Origin: Panacagrimonas sp.
Lineage (GTDB): Bacteria; Pseudomonadota; Gammaproteobacteria; Nevskiales; Nevskiaceae
Assembly (NCBI RefSeq): GCF_020697055.1
Contig: NZ_JAJFBP010000028.1
Coordinates: forward strand, 47,721-111,720
DNA: 64,000 bases
Direction: 5' to 3'
Both the position numbers and the translations under genes were made by a program. Positions 41,286 to 51,896 of the stretch are shown here, in pieces. Numbering within the stretch: the stretch's first letter is position 1; each line of letters begins with the position of its first letter. The notes beneath the pieces are model-generated. The model was not told where the DNA came from, did not search any database, and worked only from the letters and a program-made list of their open reading frames with translations.

Positions 41286-43370
41286 ATGGACGTCGAGGAT
41301 CCGCGTGCGCCGACGCTGCACGAACTGGCTCGCGCGGCGGGCGTCAGCCTGCAGTGGCGCGACTACACCGGGCGCGATCGCGCCGTCTCGGATCAGGCCC
41401 TGGGGCGCGTGCTGCACGCGCTGGAGGTTCGCGCGAGCACCCGGCACGAACGCGCCGAGAGCCTGCAACGACTGCGCGAGGAGGCCGCGGCGCCGGCGCC
41501 GATGATCACCGCCGACGCGGGCGCGCCGGTGCGGCTTGCGGCGAACGCCGCAGGCCGTTTTCGGCTCGAACTCGAGGACGGACGCGCGATCGAAGGCGAG
41601 CTCGACGCTGCGGCACCGACGCTCCCGCCGATCGATCGGCCCGGCTATCACCGCCTGCTGATCGGATCCAATGCGCCGGTGACGCTGGCGGTGGCGCCGC
41701 GCCATTGCATGGGCGTTGCGGACCTCGGTGCGCGACGTCGGCGCTGGGGCATCACGGTGCAGGTGCCGGCGCTGCGGCGTCGCGGCGACGGCGGCATCGG
41801 CGATTTCGGTGCAGTCGCACAGCTGGTGCCTGCGCTCGTGCGACATGGTGCCGACGCGATTGCGCTGAGCCCGGCGCACGCGGGCTTCGGCGCCTGGCCG
41901 GACCGTTTCGCGCCGTACAGTCCGTCCTCGCGCCTGATGCGCAACCCGCTGCTCGCCGACCCGCGCGCGGTGTTCGACAGCGACACCGTCGACGGCGTGA
42001 TCGCGCTGTGCAATCTGGCCGAGACTTTCGCCGAACTCGAGGCGGCGCCGCAGATCGATGCCGGACGCGCGGCGCGCGCAAAGTCGCTGCTGTTCCGCGG
42101 ACTGTTCGCGTGCCTGGAGCCGAGCGGACGTCGCACCGCGTTCGACCAGTGGCGCGCTTCGCAGGGACCGCTGGTGCGCCAGCACGCGGTGTTCGAGGCG
42201 TTGCACGCACGTTTCTCGCGCGGACCGGAGCCGGTTGCGCACTGGCGCAACTGGCCCGGCGAGTTTCGCGATCCCTGGGGTCCGCTGGTCGAGCGGTTCG
42301 CTTCCGAGCACCCCGGCGATGTGGAGTTCGGGGAATTCGAGCAGTGGCTCGCCGAATGCAGCATCGCCGCAACGCAGGGCGCCGCGCGCCACGCCGGCAT
42401 GGCGATCGGCCTGATCGCCGATCTGGCGGTGGGAACCGACAGCGCCGGCAGTCATGCCTGGAGCCGGCAGCACGACCTGCTGCTGGGGTTGCGCATCGGC
42501 GCGCCGCCGGATCCGCTCAACGTCAAGGGCCAGGACTGGGGGTTGGCGGCGTTGTCGCCGCGAACGCTGCGGCGCGAAGGATTCCGGCCGTTCATCGAGC
42601 TTTTGCGCGCCAACCTCGCCGGTGTCGGCGGACTGCGCATCGATCACGTGTTCGGCCTGCAGCGGCTGTGGCTGATCGCCGACGGCACCGATGCCGGCGA
42701 AGGCGCATACGTGCAGTACCCGCTGAAGGATCTGCTGCGCCTGCTCGCGCTCGAGTCCTGGCGCAACGGCGCGCTGATCATCGGCGAGGACCTGGGAACG
42801 ATGCCCGACGGTTTCCAGTCGCAGCTGATCGACGCGGGCCTGCTGGGCATGCGCGTGCTGTGGTTCCAGCGCGACGCCGGGTACTTCGTCGAGCCTTCGC
42901 GCTGGCCCGAGACCGCGGTGGCGATGACCTCGACGCACGACCTGCCGACGGTGGCCGGATGGTGGAGCGGACGCGACCTGGGCTGGCGTGCACGCCTCGA
43001 CCTGCTGGATCCGGACCAGACCGAGCAACAGGCGCAGGCGGCGCGGGCGCTGGATCGCAAGGCGTTGTGGGACGCCTTCGAGCATGCGCAGATCGTCGGT
43101 CGCGGCACGCCGACGCCGGATGCGAAGCAGGGTGCCGCGGTGGCACGCGCGGCCGCGTCGTTCATCGGCCGCACGCCGTGCAGCCTGGCGCTACTGCCGA
43201 TCGAGGACGCGTTGGCGCTGTCCGAGCAGCCGAACATTCCGGGTACCGTCGACGAGCACCCGAACTGGCGGCGCCGTCTGCCCGGCGACGCCGACACGCT
43301 GCTCGAGGACGCGGTGCCCGACGCGGTGCTCTCGACACTGCAGCGCGCACGCATCGACGGATCGGGCTGA
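41286..43370 (+). CDS. malQ: 4-alpha-glucanotransferase
   Basis: 694 aa from ATG 41286. GH77 enzyme with an N-terminal extension as in E. coli MalQ and catalytic blocks GLRIDHVFGLQRLWLI (nucleophile D), LIIGEDLGTMPDGFQ (acid/base E) and TSTHDLPTVAGWW (D). It has the usual WGITVQVPALRRRGDGGIGD entry loop. It disproportionates maltodextrins so they can serve TreY or be recycled. It overlaps treY by one base. Confidence 0.95.
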   Translation: MDVEDPRAPTLHELARAAGVSLQWRDYTGRDRAVSDQALGRVLHALEVRASTRHERAESLQRLREEAAAPAPMITADAGAPVRLAANAAGRFRLELEDGRAIEGELDAAAPTLPPIDRPGYHRLLIGSNAPVTLAVAPRHCMGVADLGARRRRWGITVQVPALRRRGDGGIGDFGAVAQLVPALVRHGADAIALSPAHAGFGAWPDRFAPYSPSSRLMRNPLLADPRAVFDSDTVDGVIALCNLAETFAELEAAPQIDAGRAARAKSLLFRGLFACLEPSGRRTAFDQWRASQGPLVRQHAVFEALHARFSRGPEPVAHWRNWPGEFRDPWGPLVERFASEHPGDVEFGEFEQWLAECSIAATQGAARHAGMAIGLIADLAVGTDSAGSHAWSRQHDLLLGLRIGAPPDPLNVKGQDWGLAALSPRTLRREGFRPFIELLRANLAGVGGLRIDHVFGLQRLWLIADGTDAGEGAYVQYPLKDLLRLLALESWRNGALIIGEDLGTMPDGFQSQLIDAGLLGMRVLWFQRDAGYFVEPSRWPETAVAMTSTHDLPTVAGWWSGRDLGWRARLDLLDPDQTEQQAQAARALDRKALWDAFEHAQIVGRGTPTPDAKQGAAVARAAASFIGRTPCSLALLPIEDALALSEQPNIPGTVDEHPNWRRRLPGDADTLLEDAVPDAVLSTLQRARIDGSG

Positions 43371-46156
43371 TGCCGACCGCCTCGACGACGCCGCGCGCCA
43401 CCGCCCGCGTGCAGGTGCACGCCGGATTCACGTTCGACGATGCACGCGCGCGGCTCGACTATCTCGAGCGGCTGGGCATCTCGCACCTGTTCGTCTCGCC
43501 GATCCTGACCGCGCGCGCCGGATCGCAGCATGGCTACGACGTGATCGACCATGCCGCGGTGAATCTGGAACTGGGCGGCGAGGAAGGTCTGCGCCGACTG
43601 GTGCACGCGTTGCGCGAGCGACGGATGGGTCTGGTGGTCGACGTCGTGCCCAACCACATGGCGGTCGGACGCGGCGACAACCCGCGCTGGCTCGACGTGC
43701 TCGAGTGGGGCCGCGACAGCCGCAACGCGACGTTCTTCGACATCGACTGGGATCGTCCCGATCCGGCGCTGTCGCAACGCGTGCTGGCGCCGTTCCTGGG
43801 CGAGCCTTACGGCGAGGCGCTGGAACAGGGGCGCATCGCGCTGGCGTTCGACGCGGACATCGGTCGCTTCGAGGTGCGCTACGCCGACCACGTGTTCCCG
43901 CTGCGGCCGTCGCACTACCGCATGCTGCTGGGCGCCGTGCCGGCGCTGGCCGAGCGGATCGACGAGGCGTCGTCGCGCTCGCGCGGCGAGGCGCGCGATG
44001 CGGCGTTCGCCGCGGCCCGCGCCGAACTGGCGCAGGCGTACGCCGGTGACGCCGTGGTGCGCGACGCGATCTCGGGCGCGCTGTCGCGGCTGGATCCGGC
44101 GCAGCCGGGTGGCCGCGCGCTGCTGCACCGGTTGATGGAACGCCAGCACTGGCGCCTGGCGTGGTGGCGCACCGCGGGAGACGAGATCAACTGGCGGCGC
44201 TTCTTCGACGTGACCGAACTGTGCGCGATCCGCATGCAGGACCGCGCCGTGTTCGAGATCGTGCACGGCACGCTGCTGCGCCTGTACGGCGAGGGTCTGA
44301 TCGACGGGCTGCGCATCGATCACGTCGATGGCCTGGCCGACCCGCGCGGCTACTGCCGGCAGTTGCGTGCGCGCCTGCGTCGTGAACGACCGGACCACGC
44401 GGCGTGGGTCGTCGTCGAGAAGATCCTGGCGCCGGGCGAGCGGCTGCCGGCCGACTGGCAGACCGACGGCACCTCCGGCTACACGTTCATGAACGAGGTC
44501 GGTGCGCTGCTGCACGACGCCCGCGGTCTGGAGCGACTGAGCCGCTTCTGGCAGCGCCAGGACGGCAGCGCCGCCGATTTCTCGGAGGAGGAGGAAAGCG
44601 CCCGCCGGCGCATTCCGCGCGAACTGTTCGGCGCCGAGTTCGAGGCCTGCGCGCATGCGCTGCAGACGGTCGCCCGACAGTCGCCGGAGACGCGAGACTG
44701 GACCATCGCGGCGATCCGGCGGGTGTTGGCCGAACTGATCGCGCATTTCCCGGTGTATCGCACCTACGTGGACGGGCGCGGCCGCGGCGAGGAGGACCGC
44801 CGGATCATGGAGCGCGCGGTGCAGGCGGCCGAGCGCGGCTGCCGTCCCGCGGAGCGCGCGCTGTTGCATCGGATCGACGCCTGGCTCGGTGGTGAGGCGC
44901 CCAAAGACGTGCGTTCGGCCACGGCGCGCCGGTCGCGGTTGCGCGCGATCGCGCGTTTCCAGCAGCTGACCTCGCCGGTGGCGGCCAAGTCGGTCGAGGA
45001 CACCGCGTTCTATCGCCACGGGCTGCTGCTGTCGCGCAATGAGGTCGGCGCCGATCCGCGCCAGTTCTCGCAGTCGATCGAGGCGTTCCACGCAACCTGC
45101 GCGGACCGACGCGCGCGCTATCCGCGGGCGCTGCTGGCCACGGCCACGCACGATCACAAGCGCGGCGAAGATGCGCGCGCACGGCTGTCGGTGATCAGCG
45201 AAAGCGCCGACGGGTGGGTCGAGGCGGTCGAGCGCTGGCGGCGGTTCAACGAGCCGCTGCACACCGTGCTCGACGATGGCCGCACGGCGCCCGACGCCGT
45301 GGACGAGTACCTGCTCTACCAGATGATGGTCGGCACCTGGCCGCTGTCGGCGCCGGACGGATCGGACCACGTCGAACGGCTCGCGGCGTGGCAGCTCAAG
45401 GCGGTGCGCGAAGCCAAGCGCCATTCGAGCTGGAACGCGCCGGACACCGCGTACGAGGATGCGTGCCGCCGGTTCCTCGAGCGCGCGCTGGATCCCGAAC
45501 GCCGCGACGCGCCGTTCCGCGAATCGATCGAGAGCGTGGTCGAGGAGATGGCGCCCACCGCCGCGGTCAAGGGGCTGACGCAGACGCTGCTGCGGATGAC
45601 CTGCCCGGGCATTCCCGACCTGTACCAAGGCACCGATTTCTGGGACCTGAGCATGGTCGACCCCGACAACCGCCGTCCGGTGGACTACGACGCGCGCGTG
45701 CGCGCGCTCGACGACGCGGCAAGCACCGCCGAACTGCTCGACGACGGCCGATGGCGCGACGGCGCGATCAAGCAGCGCCTGATCGCGCGCGTGCTGCAGT
45801 GCCGCTCGAGCGATCCGGAACTGTTCGCGCTGGGCGACTACGAGTCGCTGGCGCTCGACGGGCGGATGGCGCTGCAGTTCGTCGCGTTCGTGCGCCGTCA
45901 CCACCGGCGCTGCGTGCTGGTCGTGGCCCCGCTGTACGTGCATCCCTACCTGCGCCGGGCCCGAAACCTGCGGATGCCGCCCCAGGCCCTGCTCGACACC
46001 GCCGTGCTGCTGCCCGAAAGCCTGCGTGCCGCGGACTGGTACGACGCCCTCGAGCAGCGACCGCTGGACGGCGCCGCCATCGGCGCAGGTGGTCGGCTGC
46101 TGCTCGCGCGCACGCTCGACGCATGGCCGGTGGCGGTGCTGCGCGGCACCGGCTGA
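43370..46156 (+). CDS. treY: malto-oligosyltrehalose synthase
   Basis: 928 aa from ATG 43370. GH13 enzyme with the TreY N-terminus RLDYLERLGISHLFVSPILT and GSQHGYDVIDHAAVNLELGG, then LVVDVVPNHMAVG. The nucleophile is in DGLRIDHVDGLADPRGYCRQ and the acid/base in WVVVEKILAPGERLP. Later blocks are TATHDHKRGEDARARL and GIPDLYQGTDFWDLSMVDPD. It converts the reducing-end linkage of maltodextrin to trehalose. It is the seventh and last enzyme of the operon; the transporter gene follows after 28 nt. Confidence 0.96.
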   Translation: MPTASTTPRATARVQVHAGFTFDDARARLDYLERLGISHLFVSPILTARAGSQHGYDVIDHAAVNLELGGEEGLRRLVHALRERRMGLVVDVVPNHMAVGRGDNPRWLDVLEWGRDSRNATFFDIDWDRPDPALSQRVLAPFLGEPYGEALEQGRIALAFDADIGRFEVRYADHVFPLRPSHYRMLLGAVPALAERIDEASSRSRGEARDAAFAAARAELAQAYAGDAVVRDAISGALSRLDPAQPGGRALLHRLMERQHWRLAWWRTAGDEINWRRFFDVTELCAIRMQDRAVFEIVHGTLLRLYGEGLIDGLRIDHVDGLADPRGYCRQLRARLRRERPDHAAWVVVEKILAPGERLPADWQTDGTSGYTFMNEVGALLHDARGLERLSRFWQRQDGSAADFSEEEESARRRIPRELFGAEFEACAHALQTVARQSPETRDWTIAAIRRVLAELIAHFPVYRTYVDGRGRGEEDRRIMERAVQAAERGCRPAERALLHRIDAWLGGEAPKDVRSATARRSRLRAIARFQQLTSPVAAKSVEDTAFYRHGLLLSRNEVGADPRQFSQSIEAFHATCADRRARYPRALLATATHDHKRGEDARARLSVISESADGWVEAVERWRRFNEPLHTVLDDGRTAPDAVDEYLLYQMMVGTWPLSAPDGSDHVERLAAWQLKAVREAKRHSSWNAPDTAYEDACRRFLERALDPERRDAPFRESIESVVEEMAPTAAVKGLTQTLLRMTCPGIPDLYQGTDFWDLSMVDPDNRRPVDYDARVRALDDAASTAELLDDGRWRDGAIKQRLIARVLQCRSSDPELFALGDYESLALDGRMALQFVAFVRRHHRRCVLVVAPLYVHPYLRRARNLRMPPQALLDTAVLLPESLRAADWYDALEQRPLDGAAIGAGGRLLLARTLDAWPVAVLRGTG

Positions 46157-46184
46157 GGCTCCCGTTTCCGGAGACACCATCGCG

Positions 46185-47793
<1,609 letters not shown>

Positions 47794-47817
47794 CCCACGC
47801 CGGGTCGACGATCCGCC

Positions 47818-49215
47818 GTGCGCGTCCTGGGCGTCGGCGACGATCACAGCCTGGCCGCGCTGTATCTGCGACTGATCGAGGAAGGGCATGCGCTGCGCGT
47901 GAGCGTGGCGCATGCCGAATCCCAGGACGTGATGGCCGGCCTGGTCGAGCGCTGCGGCGCCGACTGGCGCGCGCAGCTGCCCTGGATCCGCGCGGCGGGC
48001 GACGAGGGCCTGATCGTGTTCGAGACGGCGCATCACGGCGCCGAGCAGGATGCGCTGCGGGCGCAGGGCTTCCACGTGGTCGGCGGCAGCGCGTTGGGCG
48101 ACGCGCTCGAGGAGGATCGCGAGCGAGGCCAGACGTTGTTGAAGGAACTGGGCCTGCCGGTGGCGCGCACCGTGCCGTTCGCCGACTTCCATCACGCGAT
48201 CTCGTTCCTGAAGGAACAGCCCGGCCGCTACGTCTACAAGGTGAGCAGCGGCGAATCGCCGTCGACGAGCAACTATGTCGGAGAACTCGACGACGGCAGC
48301 GACATGGTCGCGGTGCTGCAGGGCGAGGCGGCGCGCCTGGCCGCGTCGGGCAGGCCGCCCGTTCCGTTCGTGCTGATGGAGCACGTCGAAGGCGTCGAGA
48401 CCGGCGTGGGCGCGTATTTCGACGGCCGCCGTTTCCTGCGCCCGGCCTGCATCGACTGGGAGCACAAGCGGTTCTTTCCGGGCGATCTGGGCGAGCTCAC
48501 CGGCGAGATGGGAACCGTGGTCAGCTTTCGCGGATCCGAGGTGATGTTCGCGCGCGTGCTCGCGCCGCTGGAGCCGGTGTTGCGCGAAGGCGGCTATCAC
48601 GGCTGGATCAACGTCAACACGATCGTCAACGGCGAGGGCATCTGGCCCCTCGAATTCACGTGCCGGTTCGGCTACCCCGGTTTCGCGATCTGCGGCGTGC
48701 TGCAGCGCAGGCCTTGGGGCGAGGTGCTGCGCCAGGTCGCGCATGGCGTCGACGGCCAAGCCACGCTCGACACCGCGCCCGGTTACGCGGTGGGCGTGGT
48801 GCTGACGGTGCCACCGTTTCCGTGGGACGAACCGCGCTGCGTGCCGCACCCGATCCGCTTTCGCGGCGGTGAACCGGATGCGCCGATGCGCGCGCACCTG
48901 CATTGGGCCGAAGTGGCGCGCGCGCCCGACGGCGAGGGCGTGTGCCTGGCCGGGAATCGCGGCTATCCGCTGGTCGTCACCGGCGTCGACCCGGAGCTGC
49001 GCGAAGCGCAGCGCAAGGCCAATGCGCTGGCCGCGCGGGTGGTGATCCCGAACCTGCGCTACCGCAGGGACATCGGCGACGGCCTGATGCGCGACGGGTT
49101 GGCGCGGCTCGCGTCGTGGGGCATCTGCCCCGCGACGTCCGAAGCGGTCGACACTCTCGGCACGCGTCGGACCGGTGGCGGCGCGGAGCGCCCGCCCCAC
49201 AGCACGATGCGATAG
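47818..49215 (+). CDS. PurD-like ATP-grasp ligase of unknown substrate
   Basis: 465 aa from GTG 47818. It follows the phosphoribosylamine-glycine ligase architecture: an N-terminal Rossmann-like domain (RVLGVGDDHSLAALYLRLIE), an ATP-grasp domain (GRYVYKVSSGESPSTSNYVG, VPFVLMEHVEGVETGVGAYF, GEMGTVVSFRGSEVMFARVL), and metal-binding GYHGWINVNTIVNGEGIWPL with EFTCRFGYPG. Sequence is diverged from housekeeping PurD, and purH, the usual neighbour, is absent, so it is probably a paralogue ligating another amine. The last 35 residues after GICPATSE lie beyond the conserved domain and overlap the gene on the other strand by 157 nt. Confidence 0.8.
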   Translation: MRVLGVGDDHSLAALYLRLIEEGHALRVSVAHAESQDVMAGLVERCGADWRAQLPWIRAAGDEGLIVFETAHHGAEQDALRAQGFHVVGGSALGDALEEDRERGQTLLKELGLPVARTVPFADFHHAISFLKEQPGRYVYKVSSGESPSTSNYVGELDDGSDMVAVLQGEAARLAASGRPPVPFVLMEHVEGVETGVGAYFDGRRFLRPACIDWEHKRFFPGDLGELTGEMGTVVSFRGSEVMFARVLAPLEPVLREGGYHGWINVNTIVNGEGIWPLEFTCRFGYPGFAICGVLQRRPWGEVLRQVAHGVDGQATLDTAPGYAVGVVLTVPPFPWDEPRCVPHPIRFRGGEPDAPMRAHLHWAEVARAPDGEGVCLAGNRGYPLVVTGVDPELREAQRKANALAARVVIPNLRYRRDIGDGLMRDGLARLASWGICPATSEAVDTLGTRRTGGGAERPPHSTMR

Positions 49216-50084
49216 CGCTCGCTGCAGCGCGCGGCGGCGAGCAGCCGCATCAACGCGCCTTCCGCGATCGGCGTGCGCAGCCGCGGATTGGCGACGATCA
49301 GCGGCCGGATCACTTCGCGATTCCAGCTGCGTGCGTGCGCCGCATCGACGCGCCCGTGCAGCGTGAAATAGTTGCGCGCAGGCGGCGCGACGTCGAGGCG
49401 CCGCAGACCCTTGTCGATCAGACGTGCGCGTGCCGCGGTGGTGAGTTCGACGGCGCCGAGCGCGCCGATGGCGTGGTAGGCGTAGCGGCGATTGCACGCC
49501 AGCCCCGCCATCAGGTTGGCCAGCGCGAGCGCTTCCCAGACCGTGGCTTCGACTTCGGGCAGCAGGCCCAGCGTCGTGCTCATCTCGGCGAGCATCGGAC
49601 CGTGCATGCCGGTCTCGCGACCGCGCCCCATCTCGTCCCAATAGTTGCGCGCCATCTCGAGCTTGGCGGTGGCCGGCATCCGGACCTGGACGTGCGCGAC
49701 CAGGTCCTCGAAGCCGGCTTCCGACGCGATCTCCTGCGTCAGGAACCAGCGCATGTCCTCCATCGACGCGCGCGCGGCGAGCCATTCGAGCAGCGGATCG
49801 TTCTGGCCCGGACCGGTCTTGGCGAGGCTTTCGAACCAGGCCAGGAACTCGTCCGGATCCTCCGGAAGTTTGCTGCACAGCGCCGCCGTCGCGCGGCGAT
49901 CGGTTTCCAGGAAACGGCCTTCCAGCAGCGCGAAGTGCGCCTGCTGCTGGATCTCGTCGACCCAGTCGGCATGCGGCAGGCCCGGCGTGAGGCGCCGCCG
50001 GTTGAGCGTGCACAGACGCCGCTGCAGCGAGTCCTGCGGCGTAATGGTGCCGAGCCGCGCTGCCACCGCGAGGGCCGAGTTCAT
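49059..50084 (-). CDS. heme-oxygenase-like diiron (iron-containing redox) enzyme
   Basis: 341 aa from ATG 50084, which overlaps the methyltransferase stop (ATGA). It is all-helical and matches the iron-containing redox enzyme family. Likely metal ligands: E in LTQEIASEAGFE, E and H spaced by ten in WDEMGRGRETGMHGPMLAEM, and H/D/H in TLHGRVDAAHARSW. The E-x9-H spacing is like that of characterised heme-oxygenase-like diiron oxygenases. Such enzymes oxidise amines or fatty acids in specialised metabolism. The last about 50 residues are Arg/Pro-rich and lie beyond the fold, overlapping the PurD-like gene. Substrate unknown. Confidence 0.75.
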   Translation of the reverse strand: MNSALAVAARLGTITPQDSLQRRLCTLNRRRLTPGLPHADWVDEIQQQAHFALLEGRFLETDRRATAALCSKLPEDPDEFLAWFESLAKTGPGQNDPLLEWLAARASMEDMRWFLTQEIASEAGFEDLVAHVQVRMPATAKLEMARNYWDEMGRGRETGMHGPMLAEMSTTLGLLPEVEATVWEALALANLMAGLACNRRYAYHAIGALGAVELTTAARARLIDKGLRRLDVAPPARNYFTLHGRVDAAHARSWNREVIRPLIVANPRLRTPIAEGALMRLLAAARCSERYRIVLWGGRSAPPPVRRVPRVSTASDVAGQMPHDASRANPSRIRPSPMSLR

Positions 50085-51163
50085 CGCAGGCCTCCGTCGC
50101 GCGACACGACCAGTCCGACGACGGCGATGCGATCCACGCCGGCGTATTCCGGAAGACTCAGCGATTCACCGAAGACGTCGGGATCGAGTTCGCGATATCG
50201 ATAGCGCAGGCCTGAAGGATCGAGCACGGCACCGGCGTGGGCGCGGAACTGGTCCTGCCCGCCGATGATCGGCGTGCCCGTGTACATCACCATGCGGCCG
50301 CCCGGCGCCAAGTGCTTCACGCCGTCCGAAAGAAAGCGCACCGCGATCTCCACGCCGCCGAGTCCACCGCCGTCGCGGTAGGACCGGCGCAAGCCGTCGC
50401 CGAGCATGTAGGGCGGGTTGGCGATGATCAGGTCGAACTCGGTATCCAGATCCGACAGCACCTCGCCGTGGCTGAGTTCGGCGTGCGGCGTGAGGTTGAG
50501 GGCGACGTTGGTGGCCGCGTAATCCAGCGCGCGCGGATTGACGTCGCGCAGCACCACGCGACGCAGCTCCGACGGATCGAGCGCCTCGGCCGCGAGGATC
50601 GCGCCGGCGCCGTTGCCGCAGCCGACGTCGACCAGCGTGCGCACCGGGTGCGGCCACGGCTGGCGCAGCACGTCCTCGATCAGCCGCGTGAAGCGGAACG
50701 TGTCGGGGCCGAAGAACACTGCGTCCGCATCGAGCGTCGGATGCGACGAATGCACGAACAGTCGCGGGCCCAGCGTCGAGAAGCGCACGCGGCTGCGCAG
50801 GCGCGTCCCCATGTGCGCCAATGCGCCGGCTTCGTTGAGCCACTTGATGACGGCGGCTGGCACCGCGCCCGAGACGAAGGGCAGGTTCCAGCCGAACACG
50901 TCGGCCAGGCTGTGCGCTTCGCGGTCGGGTGCACGTTCGAGCACGCGCGCGTGCGTTGCCGGCGTGGGACAGGTGAACCGATAGTCCTGCGCCTGCAGCC
51001 ATCGTCCCAGTGCGAGCAACGAGTCGTCGATGCGCGCGATACGCGACGTCGCCGCGGTGGACGGCACGGACAGGGCGTCGAGCGCCACGATCGGCGGAAC
51101 GGGTTCGGTGTCGGGGACGAAGGCGCCCGATGCGGCGCCCGGAGCGTGGGATTCCAACAGCAC
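50081..51163 (-). CDS. class I SAM-dependent methyltransferase with NPPY motif
   Basis: 360 aa from GTG 51163, with GGGAG 9 nt upstream. A helical N-terminal domain of about 165 residues precedes the Rossmann methyltransferase. Motif I is VDVGCGNGAGAILAAEAL, an acidic motif is VVLRDVNPRALDYAATN, and motif IV is DLIIANPPYMLGDGLRR. NPPY typifies N-methyltransferases acting on Gln or adenine (PrmC/HemK, RsmC). The long N-terminus differs from PrmC. It is translationally coupled to the diiron-oxygenase-fold gene (4-nt overlap), so the pair probably acts together. Substrate unknown. Confidence 0.82.
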   Translation of the reverse strand: MLLESHAPGAASGAFVPDTEPVPPIVALDALSVPSTAATSRIARIDDSLLALGRWLQAQDYRFTCPTPATHARVLERAPDREAHSLADVFGWNLPFVSGAVPAAVIKWLNEAGALAHMGTRLRSRVRFSTLGPRLFVHSSHPTLDADAVFFGPDTFRFTRLIEDVLRQPWPHPVRTLVDVGCGNGAGAILAAEALDPSELRRVVLRDVNPRALDYAATNVALNLTPHAELSHGEVLSDLDTEFDLIIANPPYMLGDGLRRSYRDGGGLGGVEIAVRFLSDGVKHLAPGGRMVMYTGTPIIGGQDQFRAHAGAVLDPSGLRYRYRELDPDVFGESLSLPEYAGVDRIAVVGLVVSRDGGLR

Positions 51164-51283
51164 GTGCGGTTCTCCCTTTCCTCTATGGATTCGTATGCGC
51201 CCGCTGAGCAATCGGCGTGCCGCCCAAACGGCGCAGCAAGCCGTTGACCTGTCGTTGCGGAACGGCGCCTCCCCAATGCAGAA

Positions 51284-51309
51284 AGCCCGGATCGGAGCCG
51301 ATCCGGGCT
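51284..51309 (-). terminator. hairpin terminator for the gene at 51337
   Basis: Inverted repeat AGCCCGGATCGG/CCGATCCGGGCT, 12 bp with a minimal loop, followed on the minus strand by TTTC. It lies 28 nt after the stop of the minus-strand gene at 51337. Confidence 0.5.
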
Positions 51310-51336
51310 GAGTGCAATGTCACGGATACGGTATGG

Positions 51337-51786
51337 CTACGGCGAACGCGCGGCTTCGCGATGGGCCGAGGAGTCGATGTCCTTGACGAGGTTTTCGATG
51401 ATCAGCCGGTGGTACTTGACCGCGTAGCGCACGGCCAGGCCGTCCAGCAGCTGCATGGCCCGCTCCTGGTCCTCCTCGTCGGGCGCGAAGATCAGCAGGA
51501 AGTGGCAGCCCTCGCGCGCCAGCTCGAGCTGCTTCTGCCGCGCCGGGACGCTCGCCCCAGCCGACAGGAAACTGGCTTCGCCGAGGTTTTCCTCGGCTTC
51601 GCGTTCCATCGCCGCGGGATCGACGTACACCACGTGATCCTCCGGCCAGTGTTCGCGTACCAGGCATTCCTGTGCCTTGGTCGCCGACGCCTCGTCCTCG
51701 AACGCCGCAACGATGTGCCCGGTGGGGTAGAAGACCCCGCCTTCCAGGACCTTGTTCGCTTCCTTCTGTGTATGAACCGGATGCAT
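51337..51786 (-). CDS. hypothetical cytoplasmic protein
   Basis: 149 aa from ATG 51786, with GGAGGG 8 nt upstream. It looks like two alternating alpha/beta halves: VFYPTGHIVAAFEDEASATK, VVYVDPAAMEREAEENLGEA, and CHFLLIFAPDEEDQERAMQL followed by KYHRLIIENLVKDI. The last resembles the final strand-helix of a ferredoxin-like or general-stress fold. No family recognised. It has a terminator downstream and is divergent from the DUF4142 gene, with sigma-54-like sites on both strands between them. Confidence 0.75.
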   Translation of the reverse strand: MHPVHTQKEANKVLEGGVFYPTGHIVAAFEDEASATKAQECLVREHWPEDHVVYVDPAAMEREAEENLGEASFLSAGASVPARQKQLELAREGCHFLLIFAPDEEDQERAMQLLDGLAVRYAVKYHRLIIENLVKDIDSSAHREAARSP

Positions 51787-51821
51787 GGGCCGCCCTCCAA
51801 TGTGTGGGTTGGCGTACCCGC

Positions 51822-51837
51822 CGCAAATGACGTTCCC
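51822..51837 (-). promoter_or_regulatory. sigma-54-like site for the gene at 51786
   Basis: Reads GGGAACGTCATTTGCG on the minus strand. GG at -24 and a complete TTGC at -12 have exact spacing (9 of 13 defined positions). The predicted start is near 51811, 25 nt before ATG 51786. Confidence 0.35.
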
Positions 51838-51847
51838 GGCGGGGTTC

Positions 51848-51863
51848 GGGCACGACGGATGCA
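51848..51863 (+). promoter_or_regulatory. sigma-54-like promoter for the DUF4142 gene
   Basis: Reads GGGCACGACGGATGCA. It matches 11 of 13 defined positions; only the first T of each element differs. The predicted start is near 51874, 23 nt before ATG 51897. It is among the best matches in the window and is divergent from the site at 51822. Confidence 0.5.
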
Positions 51864-51896
51864 AAGGGCGATGGTCCCGACACCGAGGTACCTGTC

